DNA from: Bacillota bacterium
Lineage (GTDB): Bacteria; Bacillota; Clostridia; Christensenellales; Aristaeellaceae
Assembly (NCBI GenBank): GCA_023416655.1
Contig: JAEZHK010000143.1
Location: 1 to 64,000 of the forward strand
Reading direction: 5' to 3'
Length of the DNA: 64,000 nucleotides
Below are positions 48,763 to 56,759 of the stretch, one piece after another. The position numbers and the translations under genes are program-made. The notes under the pieces are model-generated. The model had not been told where the DNA came from. It was given only the letters and a program-made list of their open reading frames with translations, and searched no databases. The first letter of the stretch is position 1, and every line of letters starts with the position of its first letter.

Positions 48763-49660
48763 CTTTCAACACCACCCTGTACACTTTGCTGATCAGGTAG
48801 CAGATCGCAAACACGATAACCGCCCAGGCCGACGCCTTGCCGAAGCGCAGCGATTCGAACGCGGTCGAGAAGATGTTGAGGCTGATCAGGCTGGTCGCGC
48901 TGCCCGGACCGCCCGCGGTCATGGTATAAACCAGCGTGTACTGCTTGAACCACCACACGCTGTCGAGGATGAGCGTGGTCGTCAGAACCGGCTTCAGCGA
49001 GGGCACGGTGACGTTCAAGAACTGCCGCCACCGGTTTGCGCCGTCGATGCGGGCCGCCTCATACAGGTCCTGGGAGATCGACTGCATGCCGGCCAGGATC
49101 ATCGTCATGACCAGCGGATAGCCCTTCCAGATGCAGGCGAACACCACCGAGGGGAACGCCAGCTCCGCCGTACCCAGCCACGATATGTTGCCGGAGATCA
49201 GCCCCAGCCCCCGAAGGATCGCGTTGAGCACGCCGTACATCGGGTTCATGATCCAGGTGAACAGAAGCGCCACCACGGTTTCCGGGAAGAGCCACGGCAG
49301 CATGAAGATGATGCGGAACAATAGCCGGCCCTTGAATTCCTTGTTGAGGAATGACGCCAGAAGGAAGCCAAAGAGGAAGTGTCCGGCCACCACCAGCGCC
49401 ATGAACTTGAAGGTGAGCGCGACCGTTGACCCGAATTCCGGCTGCGTGACGGCCTGCTCATAGTACTTCAGGCCTACGTAGTCCCACCGGGTGACCAGGT
49501 TGGTATTGAAAAAGCTCAGGTAGACGCCGTAGAGCATCGGATAGATGATCAGCGCCACCATGATGACGACCGCCGGCAGCACGAAGCCGTAGCCGATGCC
49601 CTGCTGCCGCCTGTCCATCCTGCCCATTGCGGCTTTCCGCGTCGCCGTCCAGGATGCCAT
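48755..49660 (-). CDS. CUT1 ABC transporter permease (MalF/UgpA type)
   Basis: 301 residues. A hydrophilic 20-residue start is followed by about six helices (Y-G-F-V-L-P-A-V-V-I-M-V near residue 25). The EAA motif is E-A-A-R-I-D-G-A-N-R-W-R-Q-F near residue 210. In-frame ATGs slightly downstream could be the true start. Like the other CUT1 permeases here it lacks a cognate ATPase gene. Confidence 0.92.
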   Translation of the reverse strand: MASWTATRKAAMGRMDRRQQGIGYGFVLPAVVIMVALIIYPMLYGVYLSFFNTNLVTRWDYVGLKYYEQAVTQPEFGSTVALTFKFMALVVAGHFLFGFLLASFLNKEFKGRLLFRIIFMLPWLFPETVVALLFTWIMNPMYGVLNAILRGLGLISGNISWLGTAELAFPSVVFACIWKGYPLVMTMILAGMQSISQDLYEAARIDGANRWRQFLNVTVPSLKPVLTTTLILDSVWWFKQYTLVYTMTAGGPGSATSLISLNIFSTAFESLRFGKASAWAVIVFAICYLISKVYRVVLKDD

Positions 49661-49692
49661 CGCGCCCGCACCTCCCCCAAGAATAGGATGGT

Positions 49693-49733
49693 GGGCAGGG
49701 GGGAGGAGCGGGAGCTCCCCCTCTCCCCTGCCC
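49693..49733 (-). terminator. G+C-rich hairpin between SBP and permease genes
   Basis: On the minus strand GGGCAGGGGAG pairs with CTCCCCCCTGCCC, with a small bulge. It sits directly after the SBP stop, as in the other transporter operons of this window, and probably limits read-through into the permeases. Confidence 0.55.
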
Positions 49734-49742
49734 GGGTTTAAA

Positions 49743-51026
49743 TCAGTTGTAGTCTTCCAGGAGTTCGGTCATGCCGGCCGCAAGGTCGGTCACGGCCTGC
49801 TCGTTGGTCTTCTCACCGGCGAACACCGCGGAGTACGCGTCGCCCAGCAGCTGCTTGAGGGCGCCCATGCCCGGGAAGCCGTTCACCGGACGGCAGCCGT
49901 TGGCGATGGTCTGCAGGAAGCCCGCGTAGTCCTTGCCCTGCAGGTATTCGCTGGCGAGGCCCTGGGCACTGGAGGGCAGCTTGCCGCTCTCCTGCCAGAA
50001 GCGCATCTCGGCGTCGTTCGTCGCGTAGAACTTTGCGTACTCGACGGCGGCCTTCTTCTGCTCCTCGGTGGCGTTCTTCGAAAGCGCGTAGCCTTCGGTG
50101 TTCATCATCGAGCCGGGCTCAATGCCGGGCATCGGGAAGGTGCCGACCTTGCCCTTGAGATCCGGCGCGGCGGCGTAGGTGACGCCCATCGCGTTGCCGC
50201 CGGAAACCATGATGCTGGTGAAGCCCATCGCGAAGTAGTTCGCGGCGGTCGGATAGGTGACTTCGGTGATGCCTTCCGGCACGACCTTGTGGACGTTGTT
50301 CATGTCGGTCCAGAAGGTGAAGGCCTTCAGGAATTCCGGCGTGCCGATGTCGGTCTTGTACTCTTCGCCATCCTTGAAGACGACCTTGAGGCCGTTGCTC
50401 CAGAGGTAGGACATGAAGCGCGACTGGCCGGAGCTGTTGTTGGAACCGACCATCGAGAAGCCCCACTGGTCGGCGGTGCCGTCGCCATTGGTGTCCTTGG
50501 TCAGCGCCTGGGAAGCGGCCAGGAACTCGTCCCAGGTCTTGGGGATCGTCAGGCCCGCTTCTTCAAAGCGGTCGATGCGGTAGAGCACCGCCAGGGGCTG
50601 CAGGTCGATCGGGTAGTAGGCCATGATGCCGCCCACCTGGCAGCCGTCGACAACGCCGTTGCCGAAGGTCGCGAGCTCGTCGGCCGTCAGGTACTTGGAC
50701 ATGTCCTCCACGAGGCCGATGTCGACGAGGCTGGGGGCCTGGTCGGCGCTGGTGTAGAACAAGGTCGGGAGATCGTCGGGCGTGGTCGCCATGGCAGCGA
50801 GCTTCGCGTAGATGTCGTTGCTGCTGACCGCGGTCACTTCCACCTTGATGCCCGGGTTGGCGGCCATGAACTTCTCAGCGTACTCATACGAGTACTTGCC
50901 GTACGGGTCCTCGCCGGCGTAAGCGCACCATACCGAAATCGTCACCGGGCTTGCTTCCGCGGAGGCGACGCTTAGCATGGAAAGCGCCATCATCAATCCC
51001 AAGACCAGAGCCAGGAACTTTTTCAC
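49743..51026 (-). CDS. ABC transporter substrate-binding protein (family 1)
   Basis: 427 residues. A clean signal peptide ends V-A-S-A-E-A near residue 24, and there is no cysteine before the cleavage site. The mature start is V-T-I-S-V-W-C-A-Y-A-G-E-D-P-Y-G-K-Y. F-M-A-A-N-P-G-I-K-V-E-V-T-A is near 52, and W-D-E-F-L-A-A-S-Q-A-L near 160 is typical of family 1. AGGAGG precedes the ATG. Its promoter overlaps a GntR operator candidate, so uptake is probably induced by the sugar acid or its catabolite. Confidence 0.93.
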   Translation of the reverse strand: MKKFLALVLGLMMALSMLSVASAEASPVTISVWCAYAGEDPYGKYSYEYAEKFMAANPGIKVEVTAVSSNDIYAKLAAMATTPDDLPTLFYTSADQAPSLVDIGLVEDMSKYLTADELATFGNGVVDGCQVGGIMAYYPIDLQPLAVLYRIDRFEEAGLTIPKTWDEFLAASQALTKDTNGDGTADQWGFSMVGSNNSSGQSRFMSYLWSNGLKVVFKDGEEYKTDIGTPEFLKAFTFWTDMNNVHKVVPEGITEVTYPTAANYFAMGFTSIMVSGGNAMGVTYAAAPDLKGKVGTFPMPGIEPGSMMNTEGYALSKNATEEQKKAAVEYAKFYATNDAEMRFWQESGKLPSSAQGLASEYLQGKDYAGFLQTIANGCRPVNGFPGMGALKQLLGDAYSAVFAGEKTNEQAVTDLAAGMTELLEDYN

Positions 51027-51246
51027 GTGGATACTCCTCCTTTTACAGTTGCGCCTTTGGACGAAGCAGCCGGCTTAACGCCCGCTCCCGTGGAGCGCCT
51101 TTTCGCCTGCCACGACCAAAGACATACGCATCTATCCATCAACACCCCGAAGGGGCGTTCCAGGATCCATTTTTTTGCGGTTGGCCCAAACGGAGCGGCC
51201 CTTCGGTGGGCCTTTCGGTGGGCGCGTGAACACGAGCGCGATTTAT

Positions 51247-51275
51247 ATATTATATCAAATCCTAAGCAAAGTCAA
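51247..51275 (-). promoter_or_regulatory. Promoter of the ManD-transporter operon with overlapping GntR operator
   Basis: On the minus strand TTGACT (51275-51270) and TAATAT (51252-51247) are 17 bases apart. The spacer contains CTTAGGATTTGAT (51266-51254), identical to a 13-base sequence in the GntR gene's own promoter region. A further ATCAAAT lies at 51282. The leader to the SBP start is about 210 bases; no gene was seen in it. Confidence 0.78.
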
Positions 51276-51332
51276 TATCGTATCAAATATCAATCACAAG
51301 ACATCGCATCCGAGTTCGATTGTTGCGGTGCG

Positions 51333-52004
51333 CTACGCCTCGCCGAAGATCCTGCGCATGGTCGGCAGGCGCGAATTGTCCGCGTGTACCATGTACGCCT
51401 GGCGGCACGCCGTAAGATCGTGCGCCTCATAGGCGCCAATGATGGCCTGGTGCTCCCGGTAGGATTCGCCCAGCCGCTCGACCGACGCGAGCACGACCCC
51501 ATGTTCGCGGGAAACGAGGCGGGCGATGGCGCGGTAGTCGTGGATCAGCTCCAGCGCCTGGTCGTTCCGGCTGAACTGCTCCAGCTTCTGATGAAACTGG
51601 TCGTTCAGGTCCTGGTACTTTTCCCAGATCAATTCCATCGTCTGAAGCTCGCCGATCCGCTCGTTGATCTGAGTCACCTCGCGGCAGAGGCTCTGGGACC
51701 AGTTCGCCATCGTGCTCTCGATCATCAACATTTCCAGCGCGTTGAGGATGCGGTAGATGTTTTCAAAGAACTGACGGTCGATGGTGCAGACCGTCGCGCC
51801 CTTGTAGGGGGAGAGCTTGATCAGCTTCTCACCGCTGAGCACGTTGAACGCTTCCCGCACCGGAATGGGACTTGTGTCATACCGTTCGGCGATGGATCGC
51901 ACGGTGATGTGGCTGCCCACCGGGAAAACGCGGGTGATGATGTCCGCCCTGAGCTGATCGACAACCTGCCTGGAAAGCGTCTTTCTGGTGACCGCTCCGT
52001 TCAT
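51333..52004 (-). CDS. GntR-family regulator, FCD (FadR) subfamily
   Basis: 223 residues. A winged HTH covers about 5-72 (L-S-R-Q-V-V-D-Q-L-R-A-D-I-I and Y-D-T-S-P-I-P-V-R-E-A-F-N-V-L). A helical FCD ligand domain (about 80-215) carries likely metal/ligand residues D and H in N-D-Q-F-H-Q-K-L, H in Y-R-E-H-Q-A-I-I and H in Y-M-V-H-A-D-N. FCD regulators often bind hexuronates, aldonates or KDG-like acids. Promoter sequences suggest autoregulation and control of the downstream transporter operon. Confidence 0.94.
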   Translation of the reverse strand: MNGAVTRKTLSRQVVDQLRADIITRVFPVGSHITVRSIAERYDTSPIPVREAFNVLSGEKLIKLSPYKGATVCTIDRQFFENIYRILNALEMLMIESTMANWSQSLCREVTQINERIGELQTMELIWEKYQDLNDQFHQKLEQFSRNDQALELIHDYRAIARLVSREHGVVLASVERLGESYREHQAIIGAYEAHDLTACRQAYMVHADNSRLPTMRRIFGEA

Positions 52005-52023
52005 GCGCTACGCCCCGATCCAA

Positions 52024-52073
52024 ATTTGATCAAATCCTAAGGGCATTATAGCATGAAAAGCGCTCGGTGACAA
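52024..52073 (-). promoter_or_regulatory. GntR promoter with downstream operator palindrome
   Basis: On the minus strand TTGTCA (52073-52068) and TATAAT (52050-52045) are 17 bases apart. Four bases after the -10 lies CTTAGGATTTGAT (52041-52029), which overlaps the perfect palindrome ATTTGATCAAAT (52024-52035). The same 13-base sequence sits inside the ManD-transporter promoter. Confidence 0.8.
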
Positions 52074-52078
52074 CCATT

Positions 52079-52546
52079 CTATATTCGGGCAATTTGTACC
52101 ATCAGTTCCACTTCCACCGGGATGTTGCCCGGCAGCACGTTGACGCCGACGGCGCTTCGGGACGGGCAGCCGATCTCCGGGCCGAAAATGTCGATCAGAA
52201 GGCGGCTAGCGCCGTTGGCGACGGCGGGCTGCTGATAGAAATCGTCCCGGCTGGCGACGAAGGCCAGCATTTTGACGACGCTTAGAACTCTGTCCAGCGT
52301 GCCCAGGTCGCGCTTCAGGATGGAAAGCGCGTTCAGCATGCAGTTCGCGGCGGCCTTCTGGCCCTCCTCCACCGTCAAAACGCCCAGCTTCCCCTTGGGC
52401 GACGGCTCGCCCGGAAGATCCGGCCCGCAGCCGGAGACGCACAGAATATCCGAAAATCCCTTGGTCTGCATGTATAGCCCCGCCCGGTCGGGCGGCTCGG
52501 GCAGCCGGACGCCCAGCGCCTCCAGCCTTTCCTCAATTCTCCCCAT
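52079..52546 (-). CDS. RidA/YjgF-family protein
   Basis: 155 residues from the ATG at 52546 (GAGGG 8 bases upstream; an in-frame GTG lies at 52555). It fits the longer YjgF-like subgroup that starts E-E-R-L-E-A-L-G-V-R-L-P. The C-terminal R-S-A-V-G-V-N-V-L-P-G-N-I-P-V-E-V-E-L keeps the Arg and Glu of the RidA active site. RidA proteins hydrolyse reactive enamines/imines released by PLP enzymes. Overlap of 14 bases with the SelA-like PLP gene makes that pairing direct here. Confidence 0.88.
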   Translation of the reverse strand: MGRIEERLEALGVRLPEPPDRAGLYMQTKGFSDILCVSGCGPDLPGEPSPKGKLGVLTVEEGQKAAANCMLNALSILKRDLGTLDRVLSVVKMLAFVASRDDFYQQPAVANGASRLLIDIFGPEIGCPSRSAVGVNVLPGNIPVEVELMVQIARI

Positions 52547-53681
52547 GGGAATCACCCTCTCTGAGCGAGTTGATCGCTTCGCGCACGGCGCGGGCCACCC
52601 GATCGACCTCGCCCGGCGACAGATTGTAGGCGTTCAAGAACATCGCGTTTTCCGGCATGCCGAATTCCGGCGGGTAGACGCCCACATCGATAGGCGAAGG
52701 CAGCGCGCGCGTGCGCTCGTTGACGGCCTTGGCGGATACGCCCTCGGGCAACGTTACGATCAGAAGCGGCTGCTCCGTACCCAGACGCCCTTCCGAAACG
52801 ATCCGTGCCGACACCCCCGCGCACACGGCGAGCCTGTCGCGCAGCGCTTCGAGCATCGCCTGCTGGCGCGTGTAGCGTCCTTTGTCGGATACGAACAGCT
52901 CCAGCGCCGTGATGAACCCGGCCAGCTCCTCCTTGCCGGTCTTGAAAGCCCGGCCGATTCTCGGATGGGGGCACGCGCTCATGCGGCAGCCTGCGACGAG
53001 ATCTCTGCGGCCAACGATGAGGCCGGTGGACTGCGGGCCGCGGATGTGCTTTCCGCCGCTGAAGATGGCAAGATCCGCGCCCAAATCCCGCGTGTAGTGC
53101 CACAGGTTTGACGCGGGCGGGAGCTGCGCCGCGGCATCGACGACCACGGTCAGGCCCGCCGCCTTGAGCTTCGGGATCGCGTCCTCGCAGCTGGGTACAT
53201 CCTTTTCGTACAGAGAGCCCGCGAAAAGAAACGCCGCCGCGCATTTTTCGTCCGCCGCCGCGATCATCGCCTCGACGGTCGGCTCGACCGACACGATCTC
53301 CGCGCCCGTCATCGCGATCAGCCGCCAGTAGGGAATCATGCTCCGGTACGCGCCATCAAAGATCAGAATGCGGTTTTTCGGGAAGTCCGAAGCGAACGGT
53401 ACCCGGTCGTGAAGCGATTCGTCGAGGCCGCACAGACAGCTCGCCGCGCTCAGAATCACGCCCGCGGCCGCGCCGCTGGTGACGAACGCCGCTTCGTTTT
53501 GGGTGAGCGCCGCCGCGCGAGCGCACACGGCGTCCATGAGCTTTCCCATATCGACGAAGCCGCGCCCGGCGTCGCGCATCGCCTCAAGCGTTTCCTCCGC
53601 CATCAGCGAGCCGCCCAGGTTCGTATAGGTTTCGCTGGCGTTGACCAGCGTTTTCAGGCCCAGTTTTTCGTAAAAGTTCAT
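52533..53681 (-). CDS. SelA-like PLP enzyme (D-glucosaminate-6-phosphate ammonia-lyase type)
   Basis: 382 residues. PLP lysine K211 is in F-S-G-G-K-H-I-R-G-P-Q-S-T-G-L, and the cofactor aspartate is in V-V-V-D-A-A-A-Q-L-P-P near residue 180. L-K-T-L-V-N-A-S-E-T-Y-T-N-L-G-G-S at the N-terminus is the hallmark of the SelA-like catabolic subgroup that includes D-glucosaminate-6-phosphate ammonia-lyase. No SelB or selC context is present, so selenocysteine synthesis is unlikely. With RidA and a KDG pathway nearby, it may deaminate an amino sugar acid or amino acid. The upstream region carries MITE-like copy B, whose end offers a TATAAC. Confidence 0.85.
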   Translation of the reverse strand: MNFYEKLGLKTLVNASETYTNLGGSLMAEETLEAMRDAGRGFVDMGKLMDAVCARAAALTQNEAAFVTSGAAAGVILSAASCLCGLDESLHDRVPFASDFPKNRILIFDGAYRSMIPYWRLIAMTGAEIVSVEPTVEAMIAAADEKCAAAFLFAGSLYEKDVPSCEDAIPKLKAAGLTVVVDAAAQLPPASNLWHYTRDLGADLAIFSGGKHIRGPQSTGLIVGRRDLVAGCRMSACPHPRIGRAFKTGKEELAGFITALELFVSDKGRYTRQQAMLEALRDRLAVCAGVSARIVSEGRLGTEQPLLIVTLPEGVSAKAVNERTRALPSPIDVGVYPPEFGMPENAMFLNAYNLSPGEVDRVARAVREAINSLREGDSHGEN

Positions 53682-53699
53682 TCTCTGCTCCTGCCTGAG

Positions 53700-53862
53700 T
53701 TATACCAATGTGAAATATTGTTTCGTCCAAAGCGGCGAAGATTTCGTTCCTGACAAGGAGCCGCAGCGCAGGCGTAGTGGAGCTACGTCAAGGGGAGAGC
53801 GACACAGCCAGGGCTTGAAAAGATCCGCCGCGACGACGAAAGAATGTTTGGGAGTGGTATAA
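53700..53862 (+). repeat. MITE-like intergenic repeat, copy B (complete)
   Basis: 163 bases with imperfect terminal inverted repeats of about 45 bases. The left end is TTATACCAAT...TTTCGTCCAAAGCGGCGA; the reverse complement of the right end is TTATACCACT...TTTCGTCGTCGCGGCGG. Both ends place GGTATAA facing outwards towards the divergent SelA-like and glycosyltransferase genes. No coding capacity. Confidence 0.75.
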
Positions 53863-53896
53863 GCTCCGGCTCGAAACAATGATTCAGGAGGAACCT

Positions 53897-55558
53897 ATGG
53901 CACGCGTATGCATCTACATGCAGACCTACAACTATGAAAAGTACATCGAGAGGGCGCTGGATAGCGTCCTCAACCAGACCTACCGGGACTTTGAACTGTG
54001 GATTGCCGACAACGGCTCGAGCGACCGCACTTGCGAAATCATCGCGAAATACGCCAAGGCGGACCCCCGGATCATACCGGAATACCGCACGGGCAACAAG
54101 CACATCGCAAACGAATTCCTTGAGAAAATCTATTTGACCGACGCCGAGTATTTCGCCCGGATCGACGCGGACGACTGGGTTGAAGCGGACTACCTAGAAC
54201 ACTGCGTCCAGTTTATGGACGGCGGAGCGGACATCGTGATCGCCGGCGCGCGCTTTCACGAGGATGACAACCCCGATTCCGTTTACTACAGAAACTGGCA
54301 CGGAGCCGAGACGGTTTTCACGCAGCAAGAACTGCTGAACGAATTCCCGTTCCTCCATCAGGCGCTGCGCACCCATTGGGCCAAGATGATGCGCGTGCCC
54401 CTGATGCGCGAGCACCGTGTGTTCGTGAATGAAAATCTGTTCTACGGTTCGGATACCGACTTCATGTTCTCCTATATTTCCAAATGCGGCTCAGTCGCGC
54501 TGACGTCCAAGGTCGTGTACCATTACTACATCCATTCCAACACCTTGACCAACTTCTATTACGAGGCGCGCCTGAAGGACATCAAAGTCCTCTGCGACAA
54601 GAAACTGGAATACCTCCGCGCCAACCGCGCCGATACGGTACGGAATGTGGAATACCTGTACATCGTAACGCTCAACGAAACCGCGGACGCGCTCAAGAGC
54701 ATGCTCATCGGCTTTATGGGCAAGAAGGTGGGCCAGGAAGACATCTGGAAGTTTGTGCAGGATCCCTATGTGCTGGCGATCTACGGCCATTTCTGGAAGC
54801 AGGTCTACATCCGGCCCTCACAGGATATCTTCACCCAGGACAGGCAGCGCTGCTTTACCCTTCTGACGGATGCCATCCGCGTGGTGGCGCCCTCGCATAA
54901 AAAGGAGGATGCGTTTAGCGTCCTGGGCCAGTACATCCCACCGATTCAGGACTTTTTCGCCCCGTCAGACATCTACCAGCTGCTCAAGTACGATAACCCC
55001 GCGCAGGATTTCCTGAAGGGCGATCTGAAGGGGGCGCTCGGAAGGCTCACGCGCGCCAACATCCAGGACTCCTTCGCGTACGCGCTCAAAACCCTATTGT
55101 GCATCCTCCTCGAATCCCCGTATCCGTCCGGCCTATCCTGGTCGATTTTTTCCAGGAAGCAGCAGGGCTACCTCCTCAAGCACATGCAGATCCTGTCCAA
55201 CATGGGGGATCCCGCATATTTCCTTCAATACCCTGCCCTGTGCGAGCATCTGTGGAAGAACGACATCATGTCGATCCTGCTGCAAACGAAACGAATGCTG
55301 CGGGACGGGACGAACGAATTCCTCCGGCAGGCTGCGCCGCTGGTTCAGCTGGGCATGACCGCGGCCGCGATGATCGAGAACGAGGGCGAGTTCGTTGATT
55401 TTATGAAGATGGATGTCAAGGTTTCTCTCGCGCGGGGGGATTTCGCGCTTGCCCGGGAAAAGCTGACCGGGCTTCAGGAGTCCTGTCCGGACGATCCGTC
55501 GCTGGTGGGACTTCAGAAAGAATTGGGCGCTTGTCTGACCGGTCGTCCGCTTGGATGA
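53897..55558 (+). CDS. Family 2 glycosyltransferase with long C-terminal extension
   Basis: 553 residues from the ATG at 53897 (AGGAGG 6 bases upstream). The GT2 domain (about 1-230) starts V-C-I-Y-M-Q-T-Y-N-Y-E-K-Y-I, has D-N-G-S-S-D-R-T near residue 38 and the metal-binding R-I-D-A-D-D near 95. The remaining 320 residues are mostly helical, without a family I recognise, and possibly contain TPR-like repeats at the end (A-R-G-D-F-A-L-A-R-E-K-L). No membrane helix. It may glycosylate a surface polymer or protein. It is monocistronic, with a terminator after it. Confidence 0.88.
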   Translation: MARVCIYMQTYNYEKYIERALDSVLNQTYRDFELWIADNGSSDRTCEIIAKYAKADPRIIPEYRTGNKHIANEFLEKIYLTDAEYFARIDADDWVEADYLEHCVQFMDGGADIVIAGARFHEDDNPDSVYYRNWHGAETVFTQQELLNEFPFLHQALRTHWAKMMRVPLMREHRVFVNENLFYGSDTDFMFSYISKCGSVALTSKVVYHYYIHSNTLTNFYYEARLKDIKVLCDKKLEYLRANRADTVRNVEYLYIVTLNETADALKSMLIGFMGKKVGQEDIWKFVQDPYVLAIYGHFWKQVYIRPSQDIFTQDRQRCFTLLTDAIRVVAPSHKKEDAFSVLGQYIPPIQDFFAPSDIYQLLKYDNPAQDFLKGDLKGALGRLTRANIQDSFAYALKTLLCILLESPYPSGLSWSIFSRKQQGYLLKHMQILSNMGDPAYFLQYPALCEHLWKNDIMSILLQTKRMLRDGTNEFLRQAAPLVQLGMTAAAMIENEGEFVDFMKMDVKVSLARGDFALAREKLTGLQESCPDDPSLVGLQKELGACLTGRPLG

Positions 55559-55590
55559 ATCCCACGGAAGCGGAAAGTCAACCGAATTAA

Positions 55591-55626
55591 AAGAGGCCGT
55601 CCGGATGGGTTTCCGGATGGCCTCTT
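55591..55626. terminator. Terminator between glycosyltransferase and LysM genes
   Basis: AAGAGGCCGTCCGGA pairs with TCCGGATGGCCTCTT (one G-T mismatch) over a 6-base loop, followed by GTTTTCC. Because the LysM gene converges on it, it may serve both strands. Confidence 0.8.
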
Positions 55627-55644
55627 GTTTTCCTTCAGTGGATA

Positions 55645-56673
55645 CTACTTCCCCGCCGCAATCTGGATGCAACTGTAGTGTTGCTGCACATAGGCCTGCG
55701 AAACGGATTCTCCATGGTTTTTGCTGTTATAGAGATACAGGTCAAAGTGGCCGTTGACGTTGTTGTCGACCGTGTCATAGGAATGAGGCATGCCGGAGAG
55801 GGACGCCGCGAAGTTGATGCCTCGGTGGAAGATCACGACAGGGCGGGGCGTCCAGTTCCATGTGGGGAACAGCTTCGTCATCTTCGCGGTTTCGTCCGAC
55901 GTCAGCGGCTCGACATCCGAATGGTTGGCTCCACCCATCATCTTGAACTTGATCTGAAGGCCGGTCGACACATCGGTGACCAGAAAAACGTCGTTTCGCT
56001 TGATGAGGTATTTCCCGTCCAGGAACCAGTCGACGATCTTGCCCACCCGCTTGGGGGAGGCGCTTTCCCCCGGCGTCACGGCAAAATTCCTCGGCGCATA
56101 GCCATTGATGGCCGTCTTCTGGCCGACATTGAGCCATTCGCCGGCATCCATGTAATTGTACTTCATGATCTTTGCGATGGTCGTATTGAATTTCTTTGCG
56201 ATGCCGCCCAGCGTGTCCCCGGATTTCACAATGTATGTGACGGACGGCCAACTCGTCACGGGTTTGGAGGGCGAGGCGGGCTCCGGCGTGGACGGGGTAG
56301 AAGCATTGGACCCGGACGGTATGTACAGGACCTGGTTGACATAGATCGCGTCGCTTTTCAAGCTGTTGCGGGTTTTGATCTTGGAGACGGTCGTCGAGTA
56401 CTTGGTAGCGATTTTCGAAAGCGTGTCGCCTTTTTTCACGACATATTTGGTGTCGGGGGATACGATCAGCTTCTGCCCGACGTAGATGGTATCGCTTTTG
56501 AGGGCGTTGTACTGCTTCAGCTGCGCAACCGTCACGCCATAGGCCTTGGCGATTGTCGATAGCCAGTCGCCGGCCTTCACCGTATAGGTTGTAGCTGCCA
56601 AAGCCTGTGTACCCAGCGCAAGAAACAAGAAAACCAAGACCAAACCCGCGGAAATTGACCTGCCTGCCTTCAT
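55645..56673 (-). CDS. Secreted protein with three LysM domains and a conserved C-terminal domain
   Basis: 342 residues from the ATG at 56673, chosen because GGAGGG is 8 bases upstream. Signal peptide about 1-27 (ends T-Q-A-L-A-A). LysM repeats lie near 29-72, 77-119 and 152-196 (Y-T-V-K-A-G-D-W-L; Y-V-V-K-K-G-D-T-L; Y-I-V-K-S-G-D-T-L). They are separated by a Ser/Pro-rich linker at 122-145. The C-terminal domain (about 215-342) has K-M-M-G-G-A-N-H-S-D-V-E-P and N-G-H-F-D-L-Y-L-Y-N-S-K-N-H-G, a pattern found in clostridial LysM proteins. It binds peptidoglycan outside the membrane; the C-terminal activity is not known to me. Confidence 0.9.
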   Translation of the reverse strand: MKAGRSISAGLVLVFLFLALGTQALAATTYTVKAGDWLSTIAKAYGVTVAQLKQYNALKSDTIYVGQKLIVSPDTKYVVKKGDTLSKIATKYSTTVSKIKTRNSLKSDAIYVNQVLYIPSGSNASTPSTPEPASPSKPVTSWPSVTYIVKSGDTLGGIAKKFNTTIAKIMKYNYMDAGEWLNVGQKTAINGYAPRNFAVTPGESASPKRVGKIVDWFLDGKYLIKRNDVFLVTDVSTGLQIKFKMMGGANHSDVEPLTSDETAKMTKLFPTWNWTPRPVVIFHRGINFAASLSGMPHSYDTVDNNVNGHFDLYLYNSKNHGESVSQAYVQQHYSCIQIAAGK

Positions 56674-56759
56674 CCAACGAGCCCTCCATTCATTACGTTT
56701 GTATGTCACTTGTTACATATTACATTATTTTGCAGGGAATTTCCATAGGAGATAATTGG

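Noticed and set aside
51027..51246. Small gene or riboswitch in the long leader of the SBP gene
   Set aside because: Direct repeat TCGGTGGGC and a CCCC-GAA-GGGG stem are visible, but no known aptamer pattern or plausible reading frame with a ribosome site.
52533..53681. Selenocysteine synthase SelA
   Set aside because: The fold matches, but there is no selB or tRNA-Sec nearby and the N-terminus is that of the catabolic SelA-like subgroup; the RidA overlap favours an ammonia-lyase-type role.
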